From: Tubiluchus corallicola | Lineage: Eukaryota; Priapulida; Priapulimorpha; Priapulimorphida; Tubiluchidae | Direction: 5' to 3' | NCBI GenBank assembly: GCA_030141605.1 | Contig: JAQGDQ010002367.1 | Coordinates: 248,001 to 312,000 of the forward strand | Length of the DNA: 64,000 nt | Notes under the pieces: model-generated | Seen by the model: the letters and a program-made list of their open reading frames with translations, nothing else | What the model was told of the DNA's origin: nothing | Database searches by the model: none | Position numbers and translations under genes: made by a program | Shown: one piece after another, positions 44,834 through 59,800 of the stretch | Numbering within the stretch: the stretch's first letter is position 1 | Layout: every line of letters begins with the position of its first letter

Positions 44834-47800
44834 TTACTCGCTGTCGGAATCTTCCTCTTTCTTTGCACGTTTGGAAGGACGCTCAGATGTAGGTAATGCT
44901 CCTAGGAGGCCATGGGCCGTATTAAACAGATTAATAGGTGATGTGCCATCTGTGATGAGAGTAGACTTCAACCCCAAACCTTGTAGCAAACGAACCTGGA
45001 AGACAGCAGTGCAGTTATAATAATCTGTGTCCTAAGCCATAGCTACAAAAAAGCTTTCAGCATCAGAAGCTCAAGCATTTTTAGTCTTTAAGTTTTTAAG
45101 CAAGAGGATTTTGCTTTTATTACATGAAATATAATTATAACATTAACTTATATGAAAAAATTATTTGATCAACAATTTGGATCAGAAATCAACAATTTCA
45201 AAATGGAGAGCTACAATACAACTGGACTTGAGTTTGTAATAAGTTTTTATATATATCACAACTTCTTTTCTGATAAGTTATCACCAAACTATCTTTCAGA
45301 TCATACTTATTAGCGTGATAAACTCATAATTTAAAGTTTGAAAAAAATGAATAATTCAAATGAAGTAATATTAAATAAAGCAAAAAGGCAATCATTTAGT
45401 ACTCATACTACGTAAAAGATTGGAAATGTTCAGCAGCTTCAACACGTAGGTAACAACGAAAACATACCTGCATTTCTGGACCAGCAACGGCCATTGCACG
45501 AATCGTGTCTGCACCAATAGCTGAAACCATATCCTTAAACTTCTGAACATCAATTTCGGATAGCTCTCGGGCTTTGTCCACTTCAAGTTGATTCTGTTCA
45601 CGTAGATACTTGATCTCCGCCTCACGAGCTTGCTGAAGGCGAGTCAACTCAGACTCCTGAAAAAATAACAATATCATATTATGTGATTGCAAACATGAGT
45701 AAAGGGTCTGGATGTAAAGGCTTACATCTCACCAAATCCGCCACAGAACAGCAATTTGCATTTGAGATGTGAGGGTTCCATGCACTGAAATTCCATATAA
45801 TTAAATACATGAAAGAGCTAGCTTCTAGGAACCAACGTGCTGTTTATTGACAGCACATGATGGTTTTGGCAAACAATGCCATTATCAATGCTAAAAATTA
45901 AACCATTTACAACACTGCATTTACTAAGGCACAAAAAATCATTACAAAATCAAAAGAGTGGAATTTAAATAAAAATGTTCATGATATCAAAATAGCAGAG
46001 GCTTTGTATATTATGAAGTGCCACCCAATTTTTAACACCCCACTATCATCATTAGCACCACGCTGCGCTCTTTCTATATCTGTATTTTAAGCCAAAGTGG
46101 TTCTAGGTTCCATCGAGTCCCATAGAGGTCACTGTGACTTACTGAATGTATTTCTTTGAGAGAGTTGTAAGTATTGTGTACCTCCCATAGATGTGAAAAA
46201 TGTAATTGTGTACACTCTGTGTTTTTATTCTTCTAACTTTTATGACAGTTGTTTCTTCTCTCTATGTAAATTTTGCTTGCGCTAGACTAACTGTTTGCTG
46301 TGGTTATGACATTTTCCCAGAATCTCATGTAGAAGGTAATTTTTTTGCTTTTACAGCATTTCTCTCTGAAAGGTATATCTACTAATATACTGGTAACTTC
46401 AATTTCACCTTTTGATTTTGTAATGATTTTTGTGTTTTGGAAATTTCAGTATCATAAATGTACTATTATTTCCTTTGGCTTAATTTTCAGCGTTGATAAC
46501 GGAATTTTTTGCTGAAATAATTGTCTGCAGTCAACAAACATCATGTTGATTCCTAAAAAACTGACTCTTTCATTTATTAAATGATATTCAGCACCGCCAG
46601 TATTTTTGATACTACAAATTTCATAACATTTTTAAATCAAAATTATAATTAAATAGCTGGCATAGCACGGCAGATGAAATCACTTGGTGAATGTTTACTA
46701 GTGATCACCAGCCACCCAACCATTTTGTAACTAGGTCACTGGCATTTCCTAACTTCAGTCACTGTGCGCAAATCATGTCTATTTTAAAAATTCAGAGTAA
46801 GATGAAAAATAGAAAATAGGAGTTTTTACTTTTATGAAAAAGACAACAACTTACAGCATCAATAGCTGTGGCCTCAGCTTTTAGTTTAGCTTGTTGTACA
46901 GCAGCCTCTCCCTCAATCTTTGCTGCCTCAGCACGACTCTGGGCTTCAGCTTTTGCCTGTCCAGTGCTCTCTACTGCTGCACTGAGAGACTGTAGTTCCA
47001 ACAGTGACTTCCGAGCTTTCTCAGCATCTGCTTCATCCACTATCTTCTGCCTCTCCAACCTTCCTTTTGCTTCCTGTTCCAGTCTCTCTGCTTCATGCCT
47101 AAAAACACATTTGTCAATAAAGTTTGTTTTGTTCAATTAAAAATTCAAATTTAATACAGTTCTTCCAAATGTGCCATGCTTACATACTAGATGACTAATC
47201 AAATTTATCAAATATGTATGCTGTTTCTTTACATTTATTGTGCTTAGTAAAGGCAACATAGAAAGGGCTTTTCAAGGAAGTTGTTTGTTTTCTTACGTTT
47301 GCATAATTTGCTTCTTTAAACCCATATCTGCACTTGGCTCATTGTCTTAATGTTAATATGGATAACTATGACTGCAACCAACTGGCATCTTAACAAGTCC
47401 ACTTTGAAGACAGCATTAATATGAATTAAAGACAATGTTGCAGTTCTTTTAGTCAAGAAGAACAACAACAACAACAATAAAACTTGGTGTTCACAAACTG
47501 CTCAAAAAGCAGGCATTGAACTTTTCCACTTGTCTATAATCTTACTATATACAGTTCAAGCTGCAAGTGGCGCCGTGTAAAACTTAAACCCCAAGCTATG
47601 CAACAAATTCAGTAACTGATCTGTTATTAAGAAATTTTAGCCACTTCTGTGAATACGTATTATAAAAAAAAAGAAACCACAAATAGCAAACCTTGGTAAA
47701 AGTAAATTACAGCATTTCATGAATGAACTTGATAATTATTCGAAAAAAATCCACATAACCAAAACTAGCTCATAACACGAAACAATCTAAGCATCAACTG

Positions 47801-50800
47801 TTGTCACAACCTGCAATTGCTATAGAAAAAAATCAATTATGAACCTTGCAGCTGCCTCCTGAGAGTTGGTTGTAATTTCAATAGCAAGTTGTACAGATTT
47901 TTGTAGGGAATCACGAGTTCTCTGATCTACAGGTTCCACGGATTGAATGTCGATGCTTGTAATGACAAGACCATTCTGCTCAAACTTGAACAAGTTCCTT
48001 ACTTTCATGTGCTCATCCAATCCAAAAACTGAGCTGCGAATTATCTTAGCAGAGTTCTGGAAATGGCAAAATAATAAAAGATAATTTATGATGAACAAAT
48101 TTGGTTCAACAATCAAATACAAAAATCAGGCACAGCTCAATTTTGATTGAGCAAGTACTGCTTAATTGTGATTGTGCTCAAATTATTAAGAATTTTCCTT
48201 GAACTTCCTGAATTTAACATTAAATTTCACACTACAAGAAAATAAAACTAAATGAGCCCCAAATTTAATTTAAAAATTTTGTGTCAATTTCTTGACTACT
48301 TGCCTGCTTATTCATTACCTATTTGGCTTCTGTTAAATACATAATTAGTGCACAATGTTCTATACTGCAGGCTCTGCCTATTTGGCTTCTGTTAAATACA
48401 TAATTAGTGCACAATGTTCTATACTGCAGGCTCTGCCTATAATATAAACTGGTTGTATGTTTGTAAAAATTGGAACATCGCAGTCTTTGTTCATTGCGGT
48501 TTCCCTTAGGAATATCCAGTAATTCAGCTTCTGAGTCATCAGTTATGCAATCTGACAGGGCCGTTTTGCAAGTGATGAGAAAGTATTTTTGTCAACTGCT
48601 ATGTGTTACTTAAATTATCCTAGCATCAAATCAAGGGTACCAGTACACACAGATCACAGTGTAGCTCTATTTCTTTGAGACTGACAAAATTAACCTACTT
48701 GGTATACCAATTGGTGAGGTTACCCCCTATTAGAGTTGCGAGTTTTGGTAACTCAACAGTTCAAGATGTATCTCGTTTCGACACAAAAGTTAACTTGATG
48801 ACATGTGAAGGGTGTGTCATACCTAACTTAGCTCCGTCCAAATAAAGTGGTACTTAACCTAGTCCTATTGCTTCTTGCCTCAGTAATAAATATACAGATG
48901 CACTGGCACATAACTACTGTGTCCGTGAAAATATTGAGATTTCTACAGACTTACTTGTTGGCTCTGATTATTTATTCCAAAGTTTGAGTAGCGAGAAAGC
49001 TGACATTTTATCAGGTCTTTACATTTTTGCATTTAGGCTTGGTTGGATATTGACTGAACGTGTGCCAAAATTCGAAGTCACATCTTTGGTACCACAGCGC
49101 AGAATGGGTCTGCCATGTTTACAGTCTGGTTTTGTTAATGATAAGCTGGTTTCAGTGGAGATCTGCCATGTCCAGCACTGTAAGGAACTGTACTGGAACG
49201 AAGGTGGTATTTTGCTTTGCATTGGAAGTCTGGGTAATATTGTTTCATTTAATTCCAGGAGTTCTACTTTTCTCCCTCACAATTCATATTTAACTGAGCT
49301 AATCATTAATCATGGATATAGTATTAATTTTCGTGTTGGTTTGTTTTTAATATTGGTTTTGTGCTAAGTTTTGTCTAAGTGTCGAGTTTGTCAGAAAATC
49401 AAAGGCAGTCCATCTTCATTGCTTTATTTGTCGGACTTATCTGGGTTAAAAGTTCAGGCTTCTAGACATTTTCAGTTTATGGGCTTTGATATATTTCAGG
49501 CATTTAGTAATTGAATACACAAAGTTTACTTTGGTAAAAGTGCTGGTTTGTTTGTATGCATTTTTTATTATAACTGCAATACAATTAGATTTTGTTGTTA
49601 AAGTCTGTGCTTTATTACCACTGTGTTTTGCTAATCTGCAGGTTCTTAAGCTCATTACAAGCCTTGATTTCTCTGATGCAGTTTTTACCTTTGGCAAGCA
49701 GACTTCAGACCAACTTCTCGCTTTATGGAAAGGAAGCTGCTGTTGTCTAAATCATCCTTGGGAAGTAGAGAGAAAAAATTCTTGATTAGCCTTCGTGAAT
49801 ATATTCCTTCACTTGAAGATGCGTTTCTTGAATATAATCTTCTACGTTCTAACTGGTGTTTCGGCAGAATTGTTACTTTTCTGCCTAGTGCTGATGAATT
49901 GGTTCGTTCTGCAGTTGTCAAGTATGCAAATGGGACAGGTTAAATTGTCTCTACCTTTCAAAAAGTCTCTGTTTGATCACCGAATGTTGATGTTGTCAAT
50001 ATCAAGACTAGACGCTACTTGATCATTTTAACATCTATTTCAGCTACAGTAGCGATGGTGGCAATGGAACTGGCCACTTCGTTCTGGTAAAGCTGCGAGT
50101 AAATGTTAGTGTTTTTAATGTGACGTTGCAGAGAACTTGGTCTATGTGAAGGCTTTTGTTGAAATGTGGCAATTATACTCTTGTAGCCAATGAGACTCTG
50201 TTACTACTGCGCTTATGGTCTATGCATGGTTGTGAACTTTTTGTACATATGGTATATGGAAAATCCAAAAAAAAAAAAAATTTAAAAAGCTCAAAGTGTT
50301 GGAAGACAAGAAGTTAATTTTTAAATTGGTCTTGATGGTTTCAACTTGATGCTGGATTCAATTCAATTCAATAGATTTATTTTGCAATAAACATATACAT
50401 ATGCATTACAAGTGCATCGATAATCAGTTTTTGTTAATACAAAATTATGATACAATTCATGAATTCTGCGCTAGAGACCTAAGAAGCTAGCTTATGCTAG
50501 GCCACTAGAATTAGTTACAAGAAAAATTACAATATATTACTAATGGTTAGTGTGAGTTACAGTGGGGGTTAGTAGTATTAAATTTTCATAATTACGATGT
50601 AAACTGATGGTCAGTACAGAGAAATGATAAATGCTTTAACAGATTCGCTAAGCATTTGTGGAGGAGGCAACACTTGTTTAGACTATATGTAGGTGCGCAT
50701 TGCAGATATATATACGGGTGGGAACTAATAACTATATTATTATCCTAGAGGGAAAGTATTTGAAAATGAAAAACAACAACAAATCATGATTGAGTGATAA

Positions 50801-53800
50801 GTTATATATTTCAAGTAAGGGTAATTTATATACTTTTTTGAATATGGACAGCGAGTTGGGATTTTTTATAGCTGGAGCAATTGAATTCCATATAGAAGGG
50901 CCATTGTATTTAATAGAAAATTTCCTAATATTTGTGTTGCATTGTATGTAGTGATAGTTAAGTCTATATCGTGTATTGTAATTATGTATTTCAGCATTCA
51001 AAAACAAAAAATCTGTAAATAAGGGTGGCAATAATTTATGAGAGAATTTGTACATGAAAATGGCGGTTTGGAACTTATTAATGTCATAAATGTTTTAGAA
51101 AGTTTAGACTTTTAAATATTGGTGGTGTGTGGTCCGGATAACCGGCAAATGTTAAAGCTCGCACTATTTTCTTCTGAATCTTTCGATCTACTGGTGTATG
51201 TGCTTCACCAAGCAATGTTTGAATTATTAAGGTATGGTAAAAAAGAGAATTATATAATAATACAAGTACTGATTTAGGCAATATGTGTCTAACTCTGTAT
51301 ATAATACCTATGGTTTTAGAGATTTTGCTTTCGATAAATCTAAGATGGTCTTAGTACGTTTTACTTTAATTATTGGGACTTCATCAATTTTTACTGTAAG
51401 ATTACTAGGGATTCTTTTATTTTTATTTGCAAATACAATAAATTTAGTTTTTTTTAGTATTCAGTGACAATTTTTTAGCTTTAAACCAGGTGGAGAGGTG
51501 TACAAGTTCTTGGTTTATAGTATTAATCATTGATTCATAGTTTGAGTGACTATAGAATATGTTAGTATCATCGGCAAATAAAATGAAGTCTAGCAGAGTG
51601 GAGATCATTAATATAGAGAAGAAAAAGCAATGGACCTAAGATTGATCCTTGTGGGATCTATAATTGATTTGCTTCAAAGAAGAAAATGTGTTATCTATTA
51701 GTACAGATTATTTTCTGTTGTGTAAATAACTTGTAAACAACTGTAAAGGTAGACCTCTGACACCATAGTTGTTTAATTTATCTAAGCGTATTTTATAGTC
51801 AATAGTATCAAAGGTGTTAGATAGATCAATGAAAATACCAATTGTAAATTCATTGTTGTCAAATGCATTTGATATTAAATCAAGAAGTTCAAGTAGAGCC
51901 ATGTAAGTGGAGTGGTTTTGTCTAAAGCCCAGTTGTTTGCTATATAATATGTTGTTTTTTTATGAAATTTAATAGTCTATTATACATTAGTCTTTCAAGA
52001 ATTTTGGAAAAACAGGGAAGAATTAAAATGGGTCTATAATTTTGAAACTAGGACTTATCACCAGTTTTAAAAATTGGATTAACCTTAACTATTTTCAGAG
52101 AGTCTGGGACTATACCTGTTGAAAATGACTTGTTAAACATATTAAGTAGAGGTTCAGCAATACAGTGGATGGATTTTTTAAGGATAATGTGTGATGATGT
52201 AAACCCCTACCGGGCGCATCCCCCGGGTGGCGGATGGGGGACCCCTGGCTCACGAGCCAGGGTGCTCCGAATATTCAAATAAGGAGCTGTGGACCAAATC
52301 CTTCAGGATAGACCTAGCAAGTCACTGAAGTACTTTTTGCTCAAGTAACTCATGGCGAACACAACTGAAACAACGGACTGGTGGATGTGGAGGAGGAGAA
52401 GACGTATGAAGACAGAGACACCTGGAGAGACGTTATCAAGTGTTCGCCGGCTGACAGATGAAAATCTACCAGGAGGATGGTGAGAAGATGATGAGAAATG
52501 TGTGCTATATCATCATACCATATACTGCTTTTATTTTTTAAATTATTTGCCACATTTAGCAGCTCCGTTTTGTTAATTGAAAGCAACTGCATTGATTTCC
52601 TACATGCATTTGGTGGTGGGAAATTTGTCTGCTGGAGTTGATCCTACATTTACAAAATAGTTATTAAAGCCATCAGGTATTTCTTTTGATGTCATTGGGT
52701 TATGCTGTGATTTTTTTGAAATGTGACTGTGCTATTTGAGAAGTATCTCTTTTATTAATAGCTAAGTTTATAATTTTCCATGTTTTTTTCATGTTATTCA
52801 TATTACTTTTAATTGTATTGGCATAATAATCTTTTTCAGCTTTTCTTAGTATTGACGTTAAATTATTTCTATATGTTTCACAATGTTCAGATCAGTAGGG
52901 TTTTTTAATTTTAGCTTATCTAATTTATTTTTGTGTTTAATTGAGTGGATCAACTCGCTTGTTAGCCAAGGTTTATTTAACGTCCGTGGCCTTATTATTT
53001 TTGTGACCAGTGGAAAGCTATCATTGTAAATATTGCAGTAATTTTTAAAGAAGGATTGAAATGCTGAGTCCGGGTTCTGTATGCAAAAGATTTGGGACCA
53101 GATTTGCGATTTTGAAACTATTGGTTTTAAAGTGTCACTTTCAAGCTAGTTATTGAATAAATTGGAAAATGGTCAGATATGTCACTGTAGAGAATGCCCG
53201 AGTTTAGATTGTCATTTGACACACAGTTTGTAAATATATTATTGATTAAAGTTGCTGAGTAAGTAGTAATTCTTGTTGGTTTGGTGATTAAGAGATACAA
53301 TGAATGACTAAGTAGGCAACTGAGAAAAGATTCAGTTCGTTGTGGGAGTCAGAGTTAAGCGAATTTAAGTTGAAGTCGCCGCAGATAAAGATGTGTTTGT
53401 TTTCATCAATTATTTTAGAGAGAAGATTATCTAAACCATCAAAGAATACTCGGATACTGGCACCAGGAGGTCTGTATAACACTCCAACTAAGATATTTTT
53501 TGTATGTTCTTGGGCAATTTCAACAAACAGTGATTCACAGGTTTGTTCATCAAAACAGTCTTGGTTATTACGAAGTTTACTGTTTAAATCATCTTTTATA
53601 TACAGGGAAACCCCTACAGCTGTTCTCTGTTTGCATGTTTTTGAGTAGTGATTATAATGTTTCATTGAGAACGAATCTTTATTCTGATCATTAAGACAGA
53701 TTTCTGTAAAAGATAGAATCGAAAATTGACCATTCAGCGTGGAGAGTAAATCTGATATATGACAAAAATTTTTGGACATGCTTCAACAATTATGATTAAA

Positions 53801-56800
53801 TATCGAAATATGAGTATAGCTGGTATTCGTGTTTGTGTTAGATTTTATTATAGAAGTATTTAGATTGATATCTGTGGTATAGTCACAATGTATTCTACTA
53901 ATTCTGTTATAGAAGTTTTGGTCTGGATCAAAATCTGCATACTGAAGGCAGTAATTTTTCATTATAATTAAATGGACTTAGATGTAATTCAGTAAGTTGT
54001 AAAGTACCTGAATCAAGTAAATCGATCATGTCAATAGCGTTTTTGAATTGTATTTCATTTTCTATATTATTGAATGGCAATACATCTGCAAGGCATTTTG
54101 TACAGTACCACGAGTCTACATTAATAGAGTCGTATTGTTCTGCCGTTAGATTAGTACATATCAAGTGTTGCCAAATTTCACAAATGCTACATAACAGACC
54201 TTTGTGGTCATTCCGCATCTTATTAAAACATATTGAACAATTATCATTTTGATTATTAGTAATCAGAGAATTAGTGAAAAGTATTTAAAGAAAAAATAAA
54301 TAAAAAACGTCGAAGAAAATGAAAATGTTTAACTATTAGCAAAAGTGAAAATACAATTAAATTACTGTACAAAAGTTGACAGTTTGTTTGTTGCATCTAG
54401 TTGCCAGTCTAGTGACTCATCATTTAATTACAATATTATTGTGGTGTTATCAACTTATTAAGATGCACAAATGTTATATGAATTACATCACCAAAGAAAA
54501 TGTAACAATTCAATATGATTAAAGATCAAGTTTTAATTTTTTTATTATCATCTCTTAATCCAAAATGTTAATATTTAACAGAAGTTTAGGAACTATTCCT
54601 ATCATGTTAGGAGGCCAACTTAAAATCACGTCATTAGGCATCTTCTAATATAAAAACAATTTTATAGTTACCATAATGTAAAAATAAAACTTAAAGAATA
54701 ATTCCTGCCACGTTTAGGGCCTAACATAAAAGCCTCGTTAAGAAAAGCAATTTTTGAGATTAGGTACATATGAAGAAACGTTAACATATAATAACATTAA
54801 GATTATACGTCAAGTCATCTTGTGATTATTTTTATATTCTTTTAGTGCATGAAATAGCGTTAAATATAAACAAATAATTAGACACTGAAATTGTATTTTG
54901 TAAGAATTTTTGCATGATTCTGAATGCTTAACTTGGTCAACTGTTGTCAACCTTTATGTGAACTTGTTGATTGTCTAACATGATTATTTGATATTAACCT
55001 CTGTATGCAATTATAACATTAAGATTGATTTATTCAACATTTGTTGGTAAACTTTGATCTCTTAATTTACTCATTCAGAGATTTTTTTGCTTACATTATT
55101 AAGTTCCGATCTCGTATTTAACCTTTTGCATCATTTATAACATTTTATAATAGTAGGCACCGCTTAATAGACTCAAATTGGGACCGAAGTGTTTTAACCC
55201 AATTAACCGACTGAACCTATTAACCGATGGGTGTAATATTAATGGTATAAAAGTACGAGTCATCAGCTTAGTATTAACTGCAAAGATTTTTTAATGAATT
55301 TTTGAAAAGAAGTAATGCCCAAGTTAATTTGTGTAGCTAAAAAAAAACTTCCGAGAGTACTTTGGAAAATTTTCAACTGCGCTGCTGCACACTGCTGTCC
55401 CATCTTTGGGAGTTTGTTGTGCTGCTCCAAAATTTTCAGTTTTTCCTTAACTGTCAGACTTTTGCACTCATGCTTCATTTTTAAAACTTCTTAACTCTTG
55501 CTCTTACTTGCTGTATGATGTTTACTCTTGTAAGTCCCAAAGAATACAGGCTGATTACTGTACATGGATCTTTGACTGTTAAGTGATTAAGCGCGATTTG
55601 CATCAAGAGCTTCAAAGGAAACAGCTAGACAAGTGATTAAATGTTTAGCTTCCAGAATTTCTTGTGTAACGAGGTTAACTGCAGTGAACGTGCAGGTAAC
55701 AGATTCAAAGCAAAACCGCTATGCTAGCATATTAGTGCATGATTAACGTACTTGCTTACCAACAAAACGGTACTTAGCATGATTGTTTCTACATATATTA
55801 TAGTTCACAAAAGCGAAGTAAATATGACATAAAAGTAGGATAAGCTCTTTGGGTACATACAAATGTCTTATTTTAAGTATGTAAAGGAAAAATATTGAGT
55901 CAATTATGCAGAGTTATTTGAGTCAATTACCAACAGTTTTTAATTTGTACATTTGAATAGAAGCAGTCTGTACCAGGCAGTTTGAGTCAATAAAGCAATT
56001 AAGTTTATTAACAGTGAGTCTATTAAGCGGTGCCTACTGTATTAACATTTATATTATTTTTTGTAGTTTTTTGTCGTTTGTTCTCCGGAGTGTCACGACG
56101 CATGTGGCATGAGTTCAATTCTAGGTTTTTGTAATTATTTTTCATTTTTATACTTTGATCAATATTGCAGTTTTGCTCCTTTCAAATATTTTTTTTTACT
56201 TTGAAAACACTTAGTTAAATTAATATCTTCTGTTGCTCATAAATAATCTGTACACGTTTGTCTGTAGGTTTGCAGTTTTGCTCCTACAGGTTACCTACAT
56301 GGTTTCATTATATAGTTTTATGCTGGCTTGATCACGTGACTTCATATGCATTGGCAGTTAACTGGCTTCTTCGTAAAGTTTATATAAGCTATGCAGTTCT
56401 GTATACACTAACTATCTGATATGTCAAAAAATGCTATTCTTGTGATGTGAAAATTTAAAGTGTTTTGTGCAGCAATTGTGATAAAACTTGTGTATGCTTG
56501 TACTTATTATGCATTGAAATTATGAAAGTTTAACTTACATTGCTGTGATAGAATAAAGGTTTTATTAGCAATGGCTTAAAATTAAATTAATTTATTTTTG
56601 TTTTTGTTCAACTAGAATAATGCAACATTTACAACAACGTGAACCTGACTTATTATCAAGGATATGCCTGTAAGATGGATGAACTGCCAAAGGTGTCTTA
56701 GCCACATTTGGATGTATATACATCCTCTCTATGAAGTGAACAGCCATAGTCAGCATGGCATACGTAATCGCTCAGAGGAAGAATTAAAGTGGTTCACCAT

Positions 56801-59800
56801 CCACTCACTGACCTGCCTCAGTGCTATCTTAATTTCAGTAGCCGAGATGACGTCGATATACCATTGTACCTGCACTTTGCCTTCTCATCTTGACAAATTG
56901 AAGTGAATCACTATAAATTGGCTACATGATGTTCAATAACCGAGTTAAATGTATAAATATTAACACTAACCTTATGGAAATCATCAAAAGGCACAGCAGC
57001 TACGGAGCCCCTGATACGAGATGCAATAGCCTTGCAAGCATCACCCACAAAATCAGCAACGCTAAAAAGCTTATAGGAATCAGACTCCTTATTTCCCAGA
57101 TCAAAATGCCTGCAGAAAATTACCTTTATCAGTGATGAATCATTTTTATACTAACGGTAAGGTAGATGGAGATGTGGGACGATACAGTGCTTAGTGTACT
57201 CACATCGTAAAAATTATCGTATATTTCAATAGCAAATTTTTTTAGGGTAAGACAAAACACGATTACTCTGTTGAATGTTAAAAAGTAATCATTTGGAATA
57301 GTGTACAATTACATGTTTAAAATCCAATATAAATGAGAAGTAAATTGTTGTTGGTAACAAATAAAATTACCCTGGCATGTAAAATAACACACATTTGGAC
57401 GTCTTAGAAGTGTTACAGGATACACACACAATAAAACCAAATTTAAAGCAGTTACCAGTTGTATGCCAGCTGAAGCTGCAAGCGGGCATGGTCAGCTGTT
57501 TCCACGGTTACTATGTCGGTGAAAAAATCGGGTCCCAGTAGCAAGCATAATGCTTTGATCACATTGGGTTTTTTCGGTTTACCACCTGATAAACTCAGTT
57601 GTGTGAATTGCTCATCTGGGTTCAACATTACTTGTTCTGGTCCGAATACAACTCTGCAAGTTTTAGGTGTTATTATTACTATGACACTCACTAAAACTCA
57701 TTCTTCCTTGTAAAGTGGTTGTTTGCAGAGCATAACTCGCTGACCTTGTGTGTGGTTCAGCGTCACTTGCAGGCAGCACAAGAAAAATCCAAAAGTCACT
57801 CGCAGTACAAATGTTAAGGTGTCAACTAACTATTGAATTCTTTCTTAGCCAGTAGCATTTCAACGTTTACATCATTTTGCTCTAATTAGCAAACAACATT
57901 CTCCAAGTTAATTGCGTCTCCAAAAAAATTGTTAAAAACTCTAGAAATGTGGTTATGCTATTATAATACTAACCACAAAAATTAATACAACGATGCAAAT
58001 ATTCAATGCAATTGACAGTAAAGCAATTTCTTTTATACTTTTTCTCGAAAATAATCAGAAAAAATTGTGGCATGCACACATCTAGAAAATAATAAAACAG
58101 TTTACATATCCCATTATTCTAAGGTAAGAAAAATAACCTAGTAGTTACTGTGTGTGTTTTACGACCACAATTGAACAATATTGGCCCGAGCAAAACAGCA
58201 CAAAGAGCCGATTTAATTTTTTCCCCAATAAAGTCAGTTTCAAATCTGTTAATCTTATTGAGGCGATCCAGATTGTAAATTTTCTGTAGAGGAATCATGG
58301 AACAGCATGCTGCATTGGTTTTCACCTCAAAACACACAGAAGTCATTATTTTGAGTCATATATGACCAACATTTGCATGAATGCAGAGTGACCCAAGGTA
58401 AATCATGCAATACGGGAAACCTAATAACCTATTTGCCCTCCGAACGCTAGTGGAATCAGTGTTACTTTAATTAATCAAAATTTTTACAATGAAACAAAAG
58501 GAGACATAGTGCATTAATAGGACTATTTTGTTTCGTGTTGAGTCATAGTTTTATATAAAAATATAATTAACCTTACTTTCTAGCACACCATTAGTAACGA
58601 TTTTTATTATAAAATTGAGATATGTGTAGAAAGGACAAAACAAATTGTTTCTATCACATACATGCTCAATGGTTTTTGTGAAAGGGTTTGACATTCGATA
58701 AGCATAATAGGACACTTACCCTAGAAACTTTTCTGCAAGAAATTAAGTAAAGTCAGCTGTTTTTAAAACATTTATAACATTAATAAAAGTACTAGCCAAA
58801 CCCCACAAAAAGAATTTTGTGCACAAATCAACACACAACCCACACCACACCACTCCACCTCATCACACCACACCATACCACTCCACCTCATCGCACCACA
58901 CCGCACTGCACCACACCATACCACCTACACACCACCTTACACATCTCTCTTTCTTGCTCTCTCTTCCTCTCTCACTCTCCTGCTCTCTCTCTCTCTCTCT
59001 TATTATTATTATTATATAACAAATCAGACCAAGAGATTAATCTAGCTACCTTGCTTTTTTGTTCTTATAATCATATATTTGTACAGCTGCATTGTGTGGA
59101 ACTCTGAAAGTAACAACACGAGTTTTATCACGAGTTTGACGCTGTAACCCTCCCTGACGGTTGCTGCGATCTGCATATGGATCACGTTCCTGTGTTAGCA
59201 AATCTTCTACTGCTGGTAACATCTATAAAAAATGTTGCAGATATTTCAAAGACTGCAGTTAAACAGAAATTAGAAGGAGTACTGAGAATATTGACCACAG
59301 CTGTAGGAGGCAGCAATTCAAATTCATTCTTTAGTCAAGTCATATTTTAATACAAGCAAGTATTTAATATGCTTAAAAGAGAATCAGCACAATTTTAGTT
59401 ATGAAATTTTTATCTCAAAAGCTTGTTCTAAGAACGGAATAAAATAAGCAATCTACGAATGCTGTTCAGAAGTATAGTTAGTGTGAAAAGCAATGTTAGT
59501 GACAATTAAATATATCACAGCTTTAATAATAGTGCACTAATTCAGAAATTTTTACAGACAGTCTAACCTAAAATTCCATGCGAGTTACACCGATACTACA
59601 ACCGGAAACTTTTGAAAAACAACTATTAACCCTCACCATCACTGCTGCAAAGCAGCCACATCCAACTGTTTTATCTAAATTACATAATTTGATTCTGAGA
59701 CCATCCAACATTACCAAGCCACTTTTCTTAGCAGCTCCAATATGTTAATAAAGTTTTGAAAATGCAAAACTTAAATGTTTTATCATAACCCTGGCAACTA

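Noticed and set aside
46868-47140. Plus-strand Ala/Ser-rich open frame
   Set aside because: It is the antisense of the MVP cap-helix exon, whose Glu/Ala/Lys codons read as Ser/Ala/Phe on the other strand.
49446-49697. Minus-strand open frame in the MVP intron
   Set aside because: It overlaps the BEL/Pao fragment on the other strand and has no similarity of its own.
58817-59107. His/Thr/Pro-rich open frames
   Set aside because: They are produced by the CAC and CT simple repeats.
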